Both the position numbers and the translations under genes were made by a program. Positions 15,941 through 22,866 of a stretch of 64,000 nt of DNA are shown one piece after another (position 1 is the stretch's first letter; each line of letters begins with the position of its first letter). Source of the DNA: Sulfurospirillum sp. (lineage in GTDB: Bacteria > Campylobacterota > Campylobacteria > Campylobacterales > Sulfurospirillaceae); the NCBI GenBank assembly GCA_016744795.1, contig JADGDR010000001.1, positions 62,001 to 126,000 of the forward strand. The letters are read 5' to 3'. Under the pieces are notes generated by a model, which had not been told where the DNA came from, made no database searches, and saw only the letters and a program-made list of their open reading frames with translations.

Positions 15941-17245
15941 CTATTCTAACTCCATTTTTTGTTGTTTTGGGTAGACAATTTCAACTGGTACTTTATTGTT
16001 TTTGTTGTATTGTTCTGCTTCGCTTAAAGGGACTTCATCACTTTTGCCTTTGTCTGTTTCTTTTCGGATTGCTCTAAAGGTTAAGGTGGTTCTCTCAAAA
16101 CTAAGAGCTTTTTTGAAGTGTTTACCTGTTTGTTTATTTTTGGAAAAAAGAAGTTCTCTATCTTCACTATCTTTCTCTTTTTTTAGATAAAGAATTATGG
16201 TTGCTTCATGCCCTCCAAGTTTTGATTTCATAGGGCTAATTACTCCACCTCGTGCGTCCTCTTTACCTTGTTGACATATGAAGATTATATGCATGTCAAG
16301 TTTTTGTGCTGCTCTAGCAAGAGCAGTAAACTTCTCTGTCTCTTTTTCTTCACTAGTTCCACCTTTACTTGAGACGTTGGTGACTCTCATTTGCGAATCA
16401 ATAACAGCTAATCTAACTCCTTTTTTTCTCCAAATTCTTAACTTTTTAATTATCTGTTTTATATCTTCACCAACAATTGAAATTTTAAGATTTTTGTTTG
16501 AGTAGTCATCTCCTTCTATGCGTAGTTGTGTTTCTACAAAGTTACCCACAGTAAATTCATAAGGCATAAAAAGAACTGGCTCATCTTTTGTAACGTTTTT
16601 AATTATTTGAACCGCAAGGGCTGTTTTTCCTGCTTCAGGGTCACCCATGAGAAGAGTAAGCCCTCCTGTTTGAAAACCGCCATCTCTAGTCCAATCAAAA
16701 TCACTATTTTTTAGAGAGAGTGGTTGGTCAATAAAGCCTATATGAGCTTTTATGAGGGTTGGAGGAGGGGCAGATAAATATTCTTTTTTAAATTCATCAA
16801 AATCTTTAACATCATCTTGGGTTTCAAGACCAATGTTTTCAGCACGGTCTATAACGTGCTGCTTAATTATATCTACATCTTCACCTTGTTCTATCTTCTC
16901 TCTCATCTCATTTATGAGAACAATTAAATCTCTTTTTTGTGCTTTTTCAACAAGTTCTTGAACATAGGCTTTTGTAGAGGGAAGAGGGTTAGTAGCTTGA
17001 ATTTCAAGCATAGCATCTTCATCAAACCTCTCCTCTTTTTTCAGTATCTTCTCTATAAATTCACTATCTATTGGCAAATCTTTTTTTTCGCATTCACCCA
17101 TAGCCTCATATATGTACTTATGAGCAGGAAGGTAAAAATCACTCTCTTTTATTTTCTCACTCAAATCCTCAAAAATAGCAGGATTCCAAAGAATAGAAGA
17201 AAGAAGTGATCTCTCCATGTTTATGTTATTTAAGTTTTCTATCAT
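15941..17245 (-). CDS. DnaB-like replicative helicase (phage-plasmid A)
   Basis: A 434-residue hexameric helicase. N-terminal DnaB domain about 8-105 (MERSLLSSILWNPAIFEDLSEKI). RecA-like C-terminal domain from about 190: Walker A GDPEAGKT (201-208), Walker B region RLAVIDSQ (about 282), and a SKLGGHEATIILYL segment near 350. It lacks the last part of bacterial DnaB, as phage versions often do. It lies directly downstream of the initiator-like gene, so A has a lytic replication module separate from its RepL. Confidence 0.85.
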   Translation of the reverse strand: MIENLNNINMERSLLSSILWNPAIFEDLSEKIKESDFYLPAHKYIYEAMGECEKKDLPIDSEFIEKILKKEERFDEDAMLEIQATNPLPSTKAYVQELVEKAQKRDLIVLINEMREKIEQGEDVDIIKQHVIDRAENIGLETQDDVKDFDEFKKEYLSAPPPTLIKAHIGFIDQPLSLKNSDFDWTRDGGFQTGGLTLLMGDPEAGKTALAVQIIKNVTKDEPVLFMPYEFTVGNFVETQLRIEGDDYSNKNLKISIVGEDIKQIIKKLRIWRKKGVRLAVIDSQMRVTNVSSKGGTSEEKETEKFTALARAAQKLDMHIIFICQQGKEDARGGVISPMKSKLGGHEATIILYLKKEKDSEDRELLFSKNKQTGKHFKKALSFERTTLTFRAIRKETDKGKSDEVPLSEAEQYNKNNKVPVEIVYPKQQKMELE

Positions 17246-17302
17246 TTGCTTAACTTCTTAGAGCTTTTTGTACTATTGGGTAATATGGTGGGTTGAAATT
17301 TT

Positions 17303-17590
17303 TCACCCATTATATTTTCCTTTTATAAGGCTTAGTTTTATTCCATTTTGTACTATCTCATTTCTATATTTTTCAATTAGTCTTTCAGCCATAGTTGTGG
17401 AATTTTCTAACCTTTTTATGTAAACTTTAACAACTTCTTCTTTTGTTGAAAATAGTATCCTTCTGTCTATAGTTAGTTGCTTACCCTCCTTTTCAATATA
17501 AGCCATATCCCATTCCCAATCTTCACAAAAAATAGCACTTTCAATATTGTCCTGATTGTTCATATAAAATACTTCATCTCCGTATTTCAT
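17303..17590 (-). CDS. Unknown protein (phage-plasmid A)
   Basis: Unrecognised 95-residue acidic-to-neutral protein (MKYGDEVFYMNNQDNIESAIFCEDWEWDMAYIE) with a helical C-terminal half. Its ATG overlaps the TGA of the replication initiator gene (ATGA). Position between initiator and helicase suggests an accessory replication role such as a helicase loader partner, but sequence gives no proof. Confidence 0.55.
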   Translation of the reverse strand: MKYGDEVFYMNNQDNIESAIFCEDWEWDMAYIEKEGKQLTIDRRILFSTKEEVVKVYIKRLENSTTMAERLIEKYRNEIVQNGIKLSLIKGKYNG

Positions 17591-18540
17591 CCTGCCATTA
17601 ACCTTTGTATCTGCTCTTGAGTGCTAGTTGTCAGGCGAGATTGAAGTAACTCTTCAACCCCTCCACCTTTTCTAATAATTTCTACCTCTTTAGAGTTAAA
17701 CACATCTTCTCCTTTAGTCGTAATGATTTCACCGTTGCTTCGTGAAATTACTCCACGTTGCTCTTCGCCTAGCTCAGCCCACTTTGAGTTCAACCACTCA
17801 AGCTTTGTTAAAAACTTCGCCGCCTCATCTTGAAATTTTTGGCTTTCAAACTTGGTTTTTTGATGACCATTTGGTAGGCCTTTGACAAACTCTTTATAAG
17901 AATCATTTAGAAAGGTGGTTGGGTTCAATATGTAACCATCGGTGACACGGTCAGAGGTGATATAATGTTCTGTGGCTCTCAAAATATCTCTAATGTCTTT
18001 TTGGAGGTTGTTTGCTTTATAAAAGTTGTAGGTCCTGGTCTTATGCTCGTCACTTTTAGCAGGGTACATAGCCCAAAATCTCTCAAAAGTGTCCTTTATA
18101 TATATATTTTGATTTGGTATATTGATATTGGTATATTGATTGTCAAGCGTTTTAGCTCCACTAGGTGCTTCACTTTTCATTGGCAAAGTGAAGCGTTTTA
18201 GCTCCGCTTCATCTCCTCTGAATAATTTAAAGAAGTTTTCACTAAATGAGTAATAAGTTTTATTACAATCTACAAATCTATCTATAAAATCAAGCTCTAA
18301 TATCTTGCTCATACGTCTGTTTAGTGCCGATTTTGACTTAATTTGAAGCATTGGAAGTTCTTTGATGATTTTTTGGTTTGCAAACCAATACCAAATTTTG
18401 CCATGTTCATCGCTGAACCTCTCACAACTCTGCTCTCCAATAAACTGTCGCATAAAATAGAGAATTGCTCCATCTTGAAAGTTTAGTGTTGGATATTTAT
18501 TGTGAATTAGTAGTTGATTTATGGTGAGTGAATACTGCAT
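17587..18540 (-). CDS. Phage replication initiator / helicase-loader-like protein (phage-plasmid A)
   Basis: A 317-residue protein. N-terminal about 1-115 looks like a winged helix (LNFQDGAILYFMRQFIG; KSALNRRMSKILELDFIDRFVDCNKTYYSFSENF). A central linker (about 120-155) is low in complexity. Residues 157-230 (FERFWAMYPAKSDEHKTRTYNFYKANN...TDGYILNPTTFLNDSYKEF) match a segment common in phage O-like and DnaD-like replication proteins. It probably binds the lytic origin and loads the DnaB-like helicase encoded two genes downstream. Confidence 0.75.
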   Translation of the reverse strand: MQYSLTINQLLIHNKYPTLNFQDGAILYFMRQFIGEQSCERFSDEHGKIWYWFANQKIIKELPMLQIKSKSALNRRMSKILELDFIDRFVDCNKTYYSFSENFFKLFRGDEAELKRFTLPMKSEAPSGAKTLDNQYTNINIPNQNIYIKDTFERFWAMYPAKSDEHKTRTYNFYKANNLQKDIRDILRATEHYITSDRVTDGYILNPTTFLNDSYKEFVKGLPNGHQKTKFESQKFQDEAAKFLTKLEWLNSKWAELGEEQRGVISRSNGEIITTKGEDVFNSKEVEIIRKGGGVEELLQSRLTTSTQEQIQRLMAG

Positions 18541-18983
18541 TAGTAAAACCCAATATATATGTCACCCAGTGGGTGAATTTCTTTAACGTTGTACTCTTCT
18601 GTTTTTTGCCAATTTCTAATAGGAAATGCAGTAAGCTTTTTTGAGGCATTAATGATGTCCATACCTACATATATGAAAACTCTATTAAAAATAATTATAT
18701 ATTTAAAAATATTTAGATTGGTCTTTTTCATGAAAAGAACTCTATGTTCAAGGGATTTGGTGGAAATACCCACCTGCTTCGCAATATATGGAAGAGGTAG
18801 GTATCCTTGAAGGTCTTGGCATCTGGAGGCTACACCATAAAAAAAAGTATCTTCAAGAAACTTTTTATCTATGAATCTAGTGTGGGTTATGGTAATAGCT
18901 CTTTTTTTCAAGTGCTGAGATAAAGTCTGATTTATCATAAGTTGGAGTTCCGCTACCAAAATATGATTACTCAGGTCTACCAT
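18540..18983 (-). CDS. Unknown early protein (phage-plasmid A)
   Basis: About 147 residues from the ATG at 18983; 18995 is an alternative, and neither has a strong ribosome-binding site. A helix-turn-helix-like segment is visible (YLPLPYIAKQVGISTKSLEHRVLFM). Second gene of the leftward early operon, likely an early regulator or replication accessory. It ends in TAATG overlap with the initiator gene. Confidence 0.5.
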   Translation of the reverse strand: MVDLSNHILVAELQLMINQTLSQHLKKRAITITHTRFIDKKFLEDTFFYGVASRCQDLQGYLPLPYIAKQVGISTKSLEHRVLFMKKTNLNIFKYIIIFNRVFIYVGMDIINASKKLTAFPIRNWQKTEEYNVKEIHPLGDIYIGFY

Positions 18984-19161
18984 TAAGAATACCATCTTTA
19001 ACTAGTTGAGCTTTTACAATCTTGTTTTGATCATAAACTCCAGATACAAACATTTTTAAGGAGTTATAAGAGAGTCCTTTTTCTTGAGCATAATCTTTTA
19101 AAGACATATTGAATTTATTAATAATTTTTATAGACAATGCATTTTTTACAGGTCTCGCCAT
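18967..19161 (-). CDS. Cro-like small DNA-binding protein (phage-plasmid A)
   Basis: A 64-residue basic protein, first gene of the leftward early operon and divergent from the repressor. Residues 17-60 (FNMSLKDYAQEKGLSYNSLKMFVSGVYDQNKIVKAQLVKDGI) match a small phage DNA-binding family in which a helix-turn-helix is followed by a conserved 'G...G.A..I...L...G' end. Likely the Cro-type switch that keeps repressor transcription off during the lytic cycle. A strong AGGAGG site stands upstream. Confidence 0.65.
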   Translation of the reverse strand: MARPVKNALSIKIINKFNMSLKDYAQEKGLSYNSLKMFVSGVYDQNKIVKAQLVKDGILNGRPE

Positions 19162-19353
19162 TTAATCCTCCTAAAAATATCACTTAACCACTAATCTCAG
19201 TTAGTATTATACTTATATAATCTTAAATACTTGCTTTAATAAGTAAAATCTCTATTAATTTTAGAGAATAATAATTTTATAGTTTGTTATAAACATCATT
19301 TTTATGTTATTATTAGTGTAATACTAATTTGTTATTAAAAAAGGAAGAAAAAG
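19162..19353. promoter_or_regulatory. Divergent immunity promoters and operators (phage-plasmid A)
   Basis: The 192-bp gap between the Cro-like gene and the repressor is very AT-rich. Two operator-like near-palindromes share TTAGTAT.ATACTAA: TTAGTATTATACTTA at 19201-19215 and TTAGTGTAATACTAA at 19313-19327, each set next to its divergent gene. A third weaker pair (TACTT...AAGTA, about 19228-19245) lies between. -10-like TATAAT runs are at about 19213 and 19290. Each operator would let one protein shut off the nearer promoter. Confidence 0.6.
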
Positions 19354-19977
19354 ATGAAAGAAAATTCAAAGAAAGATGAATTTCAACTAGTAATGAAGAA
19401 GTTAAAAGAGATATTTGAAATAAAATTTGACAAGGAGTTAGCAAGTTTGCTTAACTTATCAACCGTTGTGTTCTCTGATAGAGCTAAAAGAGGCTCATTG
19501 CCTTATGAACATATTTTATCACTTTGTTTAAAGAACAAGATAGATTTAAATATACTCTTTTTCTCTGGTCTGTTAAATTTCAAAAATCAAAATGGTGAGA
19601 CTATTTTAAAGTATGAAGGAGGTTTGGCAGCATATGGAAATGATTCTAAAAAAACTAATTTTATTGTTGACCCATCTTTTATTAATACCTATGGATATAA
19701 AGCAGTAAATTATGATTTAACCAATATGTCTCCTATCATAAATGAAAAGGACATCATAGTAATAGATGAAGAAAAAAGAGATATTAAAGACAATTGTTGC
19801 TTTTTGATTAGATGGCAAGGAGGACTCAAGGTGATTAGGCTTTTCCAAACTTCTTCAAAAGGAACATCTCTTGGAAAAAATGATAATAAAAAATTTCCAG
19901 ATATTCTTTTCGATGAAACTTTAGATATAGTAGGTCAAGTAATAGTTACATATCACCAAGAAAAGGATTTAATGTGA
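19354..19977 (+). CDS. Phage repressor with degenerate S24 domain (phage-plasmid A)
   Basis: A 207-residue CI-type repressor. The N-terminal DNA-binding domain (about 10-70; MKKLKEIFEIKFDKELASLLNLSTVVFSDRAKRG) resembles the Bac_CI_repr fold. The C-terminal half has the S24/LexA dimer-domain layout, but the serine position of GDSM.P is Asn124 (LTNMSPII) and the lysine of VKRL is Ile161 (KVIRLF). Both residues needed for self-cleavage are missing, so RecA-driven cleavage seems impossible and induction must work another way. Compare the intact repressor of B at 50615-51253. The GGAAG site precedes the ATG. Confidence 0.8.
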   Translation: MKENSKKDEFQLVMKKLKEIFEIKFDKELASLLNLSTVVFSDRAKRGSLPYEHILSLCLKNKIDLNILFFSGLLNFKNQNGETILKYEGGLAAYGNDSKKTNFIVDPSFINTYGYKAVNYDLTNMSPIINEKDIIVIDEEKRDIKDNCCFLIRWQGGLKVIRLFQTSSKGTSLGKNDNKKFPDILFDETLDIVGQVIVTYHQEKDLM

Positions 19978-20321
19978 AAGGTTTTTTAATCGCACCGTTA
20001 TTGGCCATAAGTTTGTTTGCTGCAGATGGAAATACACTCCTTAAAAATTTAAATTTAAGTGGTGGCTCTGTTTTGCAAATGACCCAAAAAGAAGTAATGT
20101 CTGCTTCATTTTCAATGGGATATATAGAGGGAATAATAAAGTCAAATATGTTTTTAAATAAAGAGAAGTTTTTTTGTTTTCCAAATAAAAGAATTAAAAA
20201 TACTCAAGCAATAAAAATAATAGTAAAATTTCTTGAGGATAATCCAAAAAAATTACATGAAGATGAAACGGTATTAATCTTTACCTCTCTAATAAAAGCA
20301 TTTCCTTGTCATAAAAAGTAA
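19974..20321 (+). CDS. Secreted Rap1a/Tai-like protein, likely lysogenic moron (phage-plasmid A)
   Basis: A 115-residue protein with a signal peptide (MKGFLIAPLLAISLFAADG). It starts at GTG 19974, overlapping the repressor stop, so it is co-expressed with the repressor in the lysogen. The mature part fits the Rap1a/Tai-type fold: FSMGYIEGII, FFCFPN, then IKIIVKFLEDNPKKLHEDETVLIFTSLIKAFPC with two Cys that could form a disulphide. Relatives are periplasmic immunity proteins against type VI amidase effectors. Here it may protect against superinfecting phage lysis enzymes or rival effectors; that is inference. Confidence 0.65.
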   Translation: MKGFLIAPLLAISLFAADGNTLLKNLNLSGGSVLQMTQKEVMSASFSMGYIEGIIKSNMFLNKEKFFCFPNKRIKNTQAIKIIVKFLEDNPKKLHEDETVLIFTSLIKAFPCHKK

Positions 20322-20335
20322 TAGGTCAGTTCCCA

Positions 20336-20987
20336 TCACCGCCCCTCATCTCGAATTTTTTTGAGTATCTCTTGATTCTCTCCAAAAAAGTCTCAATATT
20401 TTTTTATATTTTTTTTACATGTAAAGCTTATATTTGAATACAGTTACGCTTTTTATCTATTAGGCTCTCAAAGTTTAACTAAAGAGGATTTTAGGGGGTC
20501 AAACAAAAAGGGGGGAGTAGGGGGGTGCAAATATGAAAAGTGTAATTTACTTTTTAGTTTGGTGGGTAAAATGTAAAATTGTAGATAACATCTCCTTTGT
20601 TCTGGTCTTTTTTGTTCTTTAAGGTTTCTCTTTATTTTACTAAACTTAAACGCTTTGGTGCTTTTCTTTAGCAATGCTTAAAAAAGTCCTCTTTTTGTTT
20701 CGCTTTTCTGTTATTAACGAAACTTTTAAGCAATAACAAAGTTTAAACCCCTTTTTAACCCACTCCACTACACTTATGTCCGTGAAACATTCATTTTCTC
20801 TCTTCAACTCTAAAAAAACTAGAATTTCCACTTTTTCCCCAAAAAACAGAACCACCCCCCCATTCTCTATAAAAACAAGGTCAAAACCCCTATTTTAAAA
20901 GAAAACCTTTTCTTTTCATATTTTTTTAAAGAAATTGTTTGTTTGTAAAATCATTTTGAAAAAAAAATTTCCGAGATGAGGCGGTGA
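20336..20987. repeat. Non-coding element bounded by 25-base inverted repeats
   Basis: Left end TCACCGCCCCTCATCTCG (20336-20353, continuing AATTTTTTT). Right end is its near-complement, CGAGATGAGGCGGTGA (20972-20987, preceded by an A-run), with one two-base indel. Inside are G-runs at 20494-20526 (GGGGG, GGGGGG, GGGGGG) facing C-runs at about 20850-20895 on the same strand, and a central hairpin (TGTTATT / AATAACA, about 20710-20738). No credible gene is inside. It may be one large imperfect stem-loop, a MITE-like insertion, or an origin/ncRNA. No clear target duplication is seen. Confidence 0.5.
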
Positions 20988-21281
20988 GGTCTTAGTGGTG
21001 TATAAAAACAACCTTCCCCTGTTCGCGATTGCTTTTTTTGCTCATGGTTCGTTTCTCTTTGTTTGGTTTTGCTGCTCTCTGGTCTCTTGGGCTTTCTGCT
21101 TTTGGTCTCTTGGACTTTTACTCCTTATTTTTACTTTACGTCTTGTGTGGGCTGTAAAGTGTCTTTTTGTCGGCTTTTATCCTCTTTTCGCGTTTTCCCT
21201 CCTTTTTCTTAAATTTAAGGAAGTCATAAGTTTTGTAACGGTAAGATGTTCCATGTCGAAAATATAACGGCTTGTTTTGTT
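20988..21281. other. Non-coding leader region before small-gene operon (phage-plasmid A)
   Basis: About 290 bases without a supported gene; T-rich on the plus strand, with a tandem phrase GGTCTCTTGG at about 21078 and 21102. A hydrophobic reading frame (20995-21267) has poor composition and no good start, so I do not call it. The first TTGGCG hairpin follows directly. Confidence 0.35.
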
Positions 21282-21322
21282 GGACTTGGCGGTCCTGGTT
21301 GTTTTGTTTGTAAAGGTTTTGT
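21282..21322 (+). ncRNA. TTGGCG hairpin element, copy 1
   Basis: GGAC-TTGGCG-GTCC (21282-21295) followed by TGGTTGTTTTGTTTGTAAAG. Copies 2 and 3 have different stem sequences but the same loop and the same downstream tail, so stem bases covary while loop and tail are fixed. It lies about 100 bases before the 132-residue gene. Type assigned as structured RNA by inference; transcription is not shown. Confidence 0.5.
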
Positions 21323-21394
21323 TATGTTGCTTATTAAAAATGCATTATTTGTTAACTTGTTGGTTTTCGCTCCTGTACTTCAGGGAGTGTTATT

Positions 21395-21793
21395 TTGAAC
21401 TTATATAAAATAATAGATAAAAAAGAAACTATATGTTACTTAAAATATTTTTACGATAATTGTGATTGTAAACATTTTGTAATTAATACATTAGATGTAT
21501 CCCTAGATTGGACTTATGACAAAGTAGATTTTAGTGTAGATATAATTGTTGTAAATAAAGATAAATATTGGGAGATGTTGGAAGTTTTGCCCCCACTTAG
21601 AATGTTTGAAGTCAAAGAAGTTGAGGGTTTTTTGATGAGTGAATATGAAACAGGATGCATTACTAGTTGTTACTGTTCCTATAAAAATAGTTATTACCAT
21701 CTTTTTGTAAAAAATAGCGATAGTAGTGAAAAGATAGCTAATAGAGTTGTTTCTGCTCATCTAAACAAAAAAAATCTAATAAAAGGAGGATAA
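21395..21793 (+). CDS. Unknown protein (phage-plasmid A)
   Basis: Unrecognised 132-residue protein starting at TTG 21395, supported by AGGGAG eight bases upstream. Beta-rich with several Cys (CDCKH, GCITSCYCSY). Sequence VSLDWTYDKVDFSVDIIVVNKDKYWEMLEVLPPLRMFE suggests a small globular fold. First gene of the rightward accessory operon after the structured leader. Confidence 0.5.
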   Translation: MNLYKIIDKKETICYLKYFYDNCDCKHFVINTLDVSLDWTYDKVDFSVDIIVVNKDKYWEMLEVLPPLRMFEVKEVEGFLMSEYETGCITSCYCSYKNSYYHLFVKNSDSSEKIANRVVSAHLNKKNLIKGG

Positions 21794-21798
21794 AAACA

Positions 21799-21882
21799 AT
21801 GAGTGCTTTTATAAAAAAAGCTGACAGCTTAATGTGTAAGTTTGAACGTCACATGCTTAAGCTGTCTGAGTTGCTTTTCTAA
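21799..21882 (+). CDS. 27-residue peptide gene (phage-plasmid A)
   Basis: ATG at 21799 follows a strong AAAGGAGGA site. Peptide: MSAFIKKADSLMCKF, then ERHMLKLSELLF and a stop at 21880-21882; basic, amphipathic, one Cys. The next features are a TTGGCG hairpin (21895) and a terminator-like hairpin (21954), so it may be a leader peptide or a small regulator. Called from the ribosome-binding site and context. Confidence 0.45.
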   Translation: MSAFIKKADSLMCKFERHMLKLSELLF

Positions 21883-21894
21883 GTTAACACTGTT

Positions 21895-21942
21895 CTTGGA
21901 AGTCTTGGCGGACTTTCAAGGGCTAACTTTGTTTTGTTTGTA
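21895..21942 (+). ncRNA. TTGGCG hairpin element, copy 2 (longest stem)
   Basis: Ten-base stem CTTGGAAGTC / GACTTTCAAG (21895-21904 and 21911-21920) with one G-U pair, closing the loop TTGGCG (21905-21910). An outer pairing AGTTA / TAACT (about 21882 and 21923) may extend it. Tail TTTGTTTTGTTTGTAAATG matches copies 1 and 3. It stands 34 bases before a terminator-like hairpin. Confidence 0.6.
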
Positions 21943-21953
21943 AATGTAAGTTT

Positions 21954-21998
21954 AACTAAAATCTCTTTAAATGTCAAAAGGAGATTTTAGTTGGGTTT
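21954..21998 (+). terminator. Terminator-like hairpin (phage-plasmid A)
   Basis: Perfect 12-base stem AACTAAAATCTC / GAGATTTTAGTT (21954-21965 and 21981-21992) with a 15-base loop, followed by GGGTTTTAGTTT. The T-run is broken, so strength is uncertain. It lies between copies 2 and 3 of the TTGGCG hairpin. Confidence 0.5.
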
Positions 21999-22010
21999 TA
22001 GTTTGATGGT

Positions 22011-22048
22011 GAACTTTGGCGAGTTCTGGTTGTTTTGTTTGTAAAGGA
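22011..22048 (+). ncRNA. TTGGCG hairpin element, copy 3
   Basis: GAACT-TTGGCG-AGTTC (22011-22026), followed by TGGTTGTTTTGTTTGTAAAG, the same tail as copy 1. It is about 30 bases before the ATG of the broken DUF7659-like gene. Stem bases differ from copies 1 and 2 at most positions while pairing is kept. Confidence 0.55.
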
Positions 22049-22055
22049 AAATGTA

Positions 22056-22435
22056 ATGAATAAACTTGATATAGAGGCTGCACAATCTGAGATTTTTGAC
22101 TCAAACGGTGCATTTTTTGCTTTTGGTAATGAACAGTTTGAAGAAAAATGTAAAAAGGGAATTAAATATACTCAATTGCGTAGTGTCCTGTTGACATGTG
22201 TAAGAGTGTAATTTCTGCACTTAGTGCTTTACATCAAAAAAAGATATCTTATGATCTTGAGAATAATAGTAAAAAAGATTTAATTTGGTATGAACTTAGA
22301 AATTATGAAACACAAATAAGTGATGATATTTCTGAGGCAGTTATTGCATTGAGTGATTATGGAATAACTGAAGATGAAATAGAAGAAGAGTATAAGTTGT
22401 ATTTTAAATATTGTTGTAAAAATGATTTATTTTAA
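22056..22435 (+). pseudogene. DUF7659-like gene with a frameshift (phage-plasmid A)
   Basis: The first frame (22056-22208, 50 residues) reads MNKLDIEAAQSEIFDSNGAF then FAFGNEQFEEKCKK, the usual start of a small phage family (DUF7659-like: GAFFAF.NEQF). It then drifts (VLLTCVRV). The rest of the family pattern, CPVDMCKSVISALSAL...YELRNYETQISDDISEAVIALSDYGITEDEI, continues in another frame to 22435. The shift lies between about 22172 and 22208; no slippery heptamer suits a programmed event. A free ATG at 22196 could still give a 79-residue C-terminal product. Family naming is from memory of the motif. Confidence 0.55.
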
Positions 22436-22447
22436 AAAGGATCTAAA

Positions 22448-22813
22448 ATGAGAACTGAAATTATAATTCAAATAAAATATGAAGATAGCCACGGTTGTAA
22501 TAGTGCGAGTATTTGGGTAGATGAAGTAGGATTAGTATTTAATAATGAAAATAACAATGATGATGACTTTGATACAGCGGAAGCAGAAAGAAACTTTGTT
22601 GGAGATGGTCTTGGCTTTGTTACACTTTGGGACAGTGGAGAAGAAGGAAAGGAATTATTAAAAGATTTTTTTGATGAAGATATAACAGAAATAAAAGAGA
22701 TTTTTAATTATGAATATAATGAAAATTGCGGAATAGAAAGTTACGTGCAAGTTGAAATAAATAACAAATTTTTTACAATAGATAGAGACCAAACTCTTTG
22801 TTTAATCAAGTAA
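22448..22813 (+). CDS. Acidic small protein (phage-plasmid A)
   Basis: Unrecognised 121-residue strongly acidic protein (NNENNNDDDFDTAEAERNF; WDSGEEGKELLKDFFDEDITEIKEIF). Beta-strands at the N-terminus (EIIIQIKYEDSHG) and end. AAAGGAT site before the ATG. With the next gene it forms an acidic pair; DNA mimicry or anti-restriction is possible but unproved. Confidence 0.5.
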   Translation: MRTEIIIQIKYEDSHGCNSASIWVDEVGLVFNNENNNDDDFDTAEAERNFVGDGLGFVTLWDSGEEGKELLKDFFDEDITEIKEIFNYEYNENCGIESYVQVEINNKFFTIDRDQTLCLIK

Positions 22814-22866
22814 CTTTATAGAGCCTTTAAATTAAGGTTCTGTTAAATTTATTAAAAGGACAAAAA

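Noticed and set aside
20995-21267. A 90-residue hydrophobic open frame on the plus strand
   Set aside because: Composition follows the T-rich strand (Phe, Leu, Trp, Cys runs), the start has no well-placed ribosome-binding site, and the area fits a structured non-coding leader better.
22140-22210. Programmed -1 frameshift in the DUF7659-like gene
   Set aside because: A TAG in the second frame just before the joint means slippage must occur after it, where no slippery heptamer is present; mutation or sequencing error is simpler.
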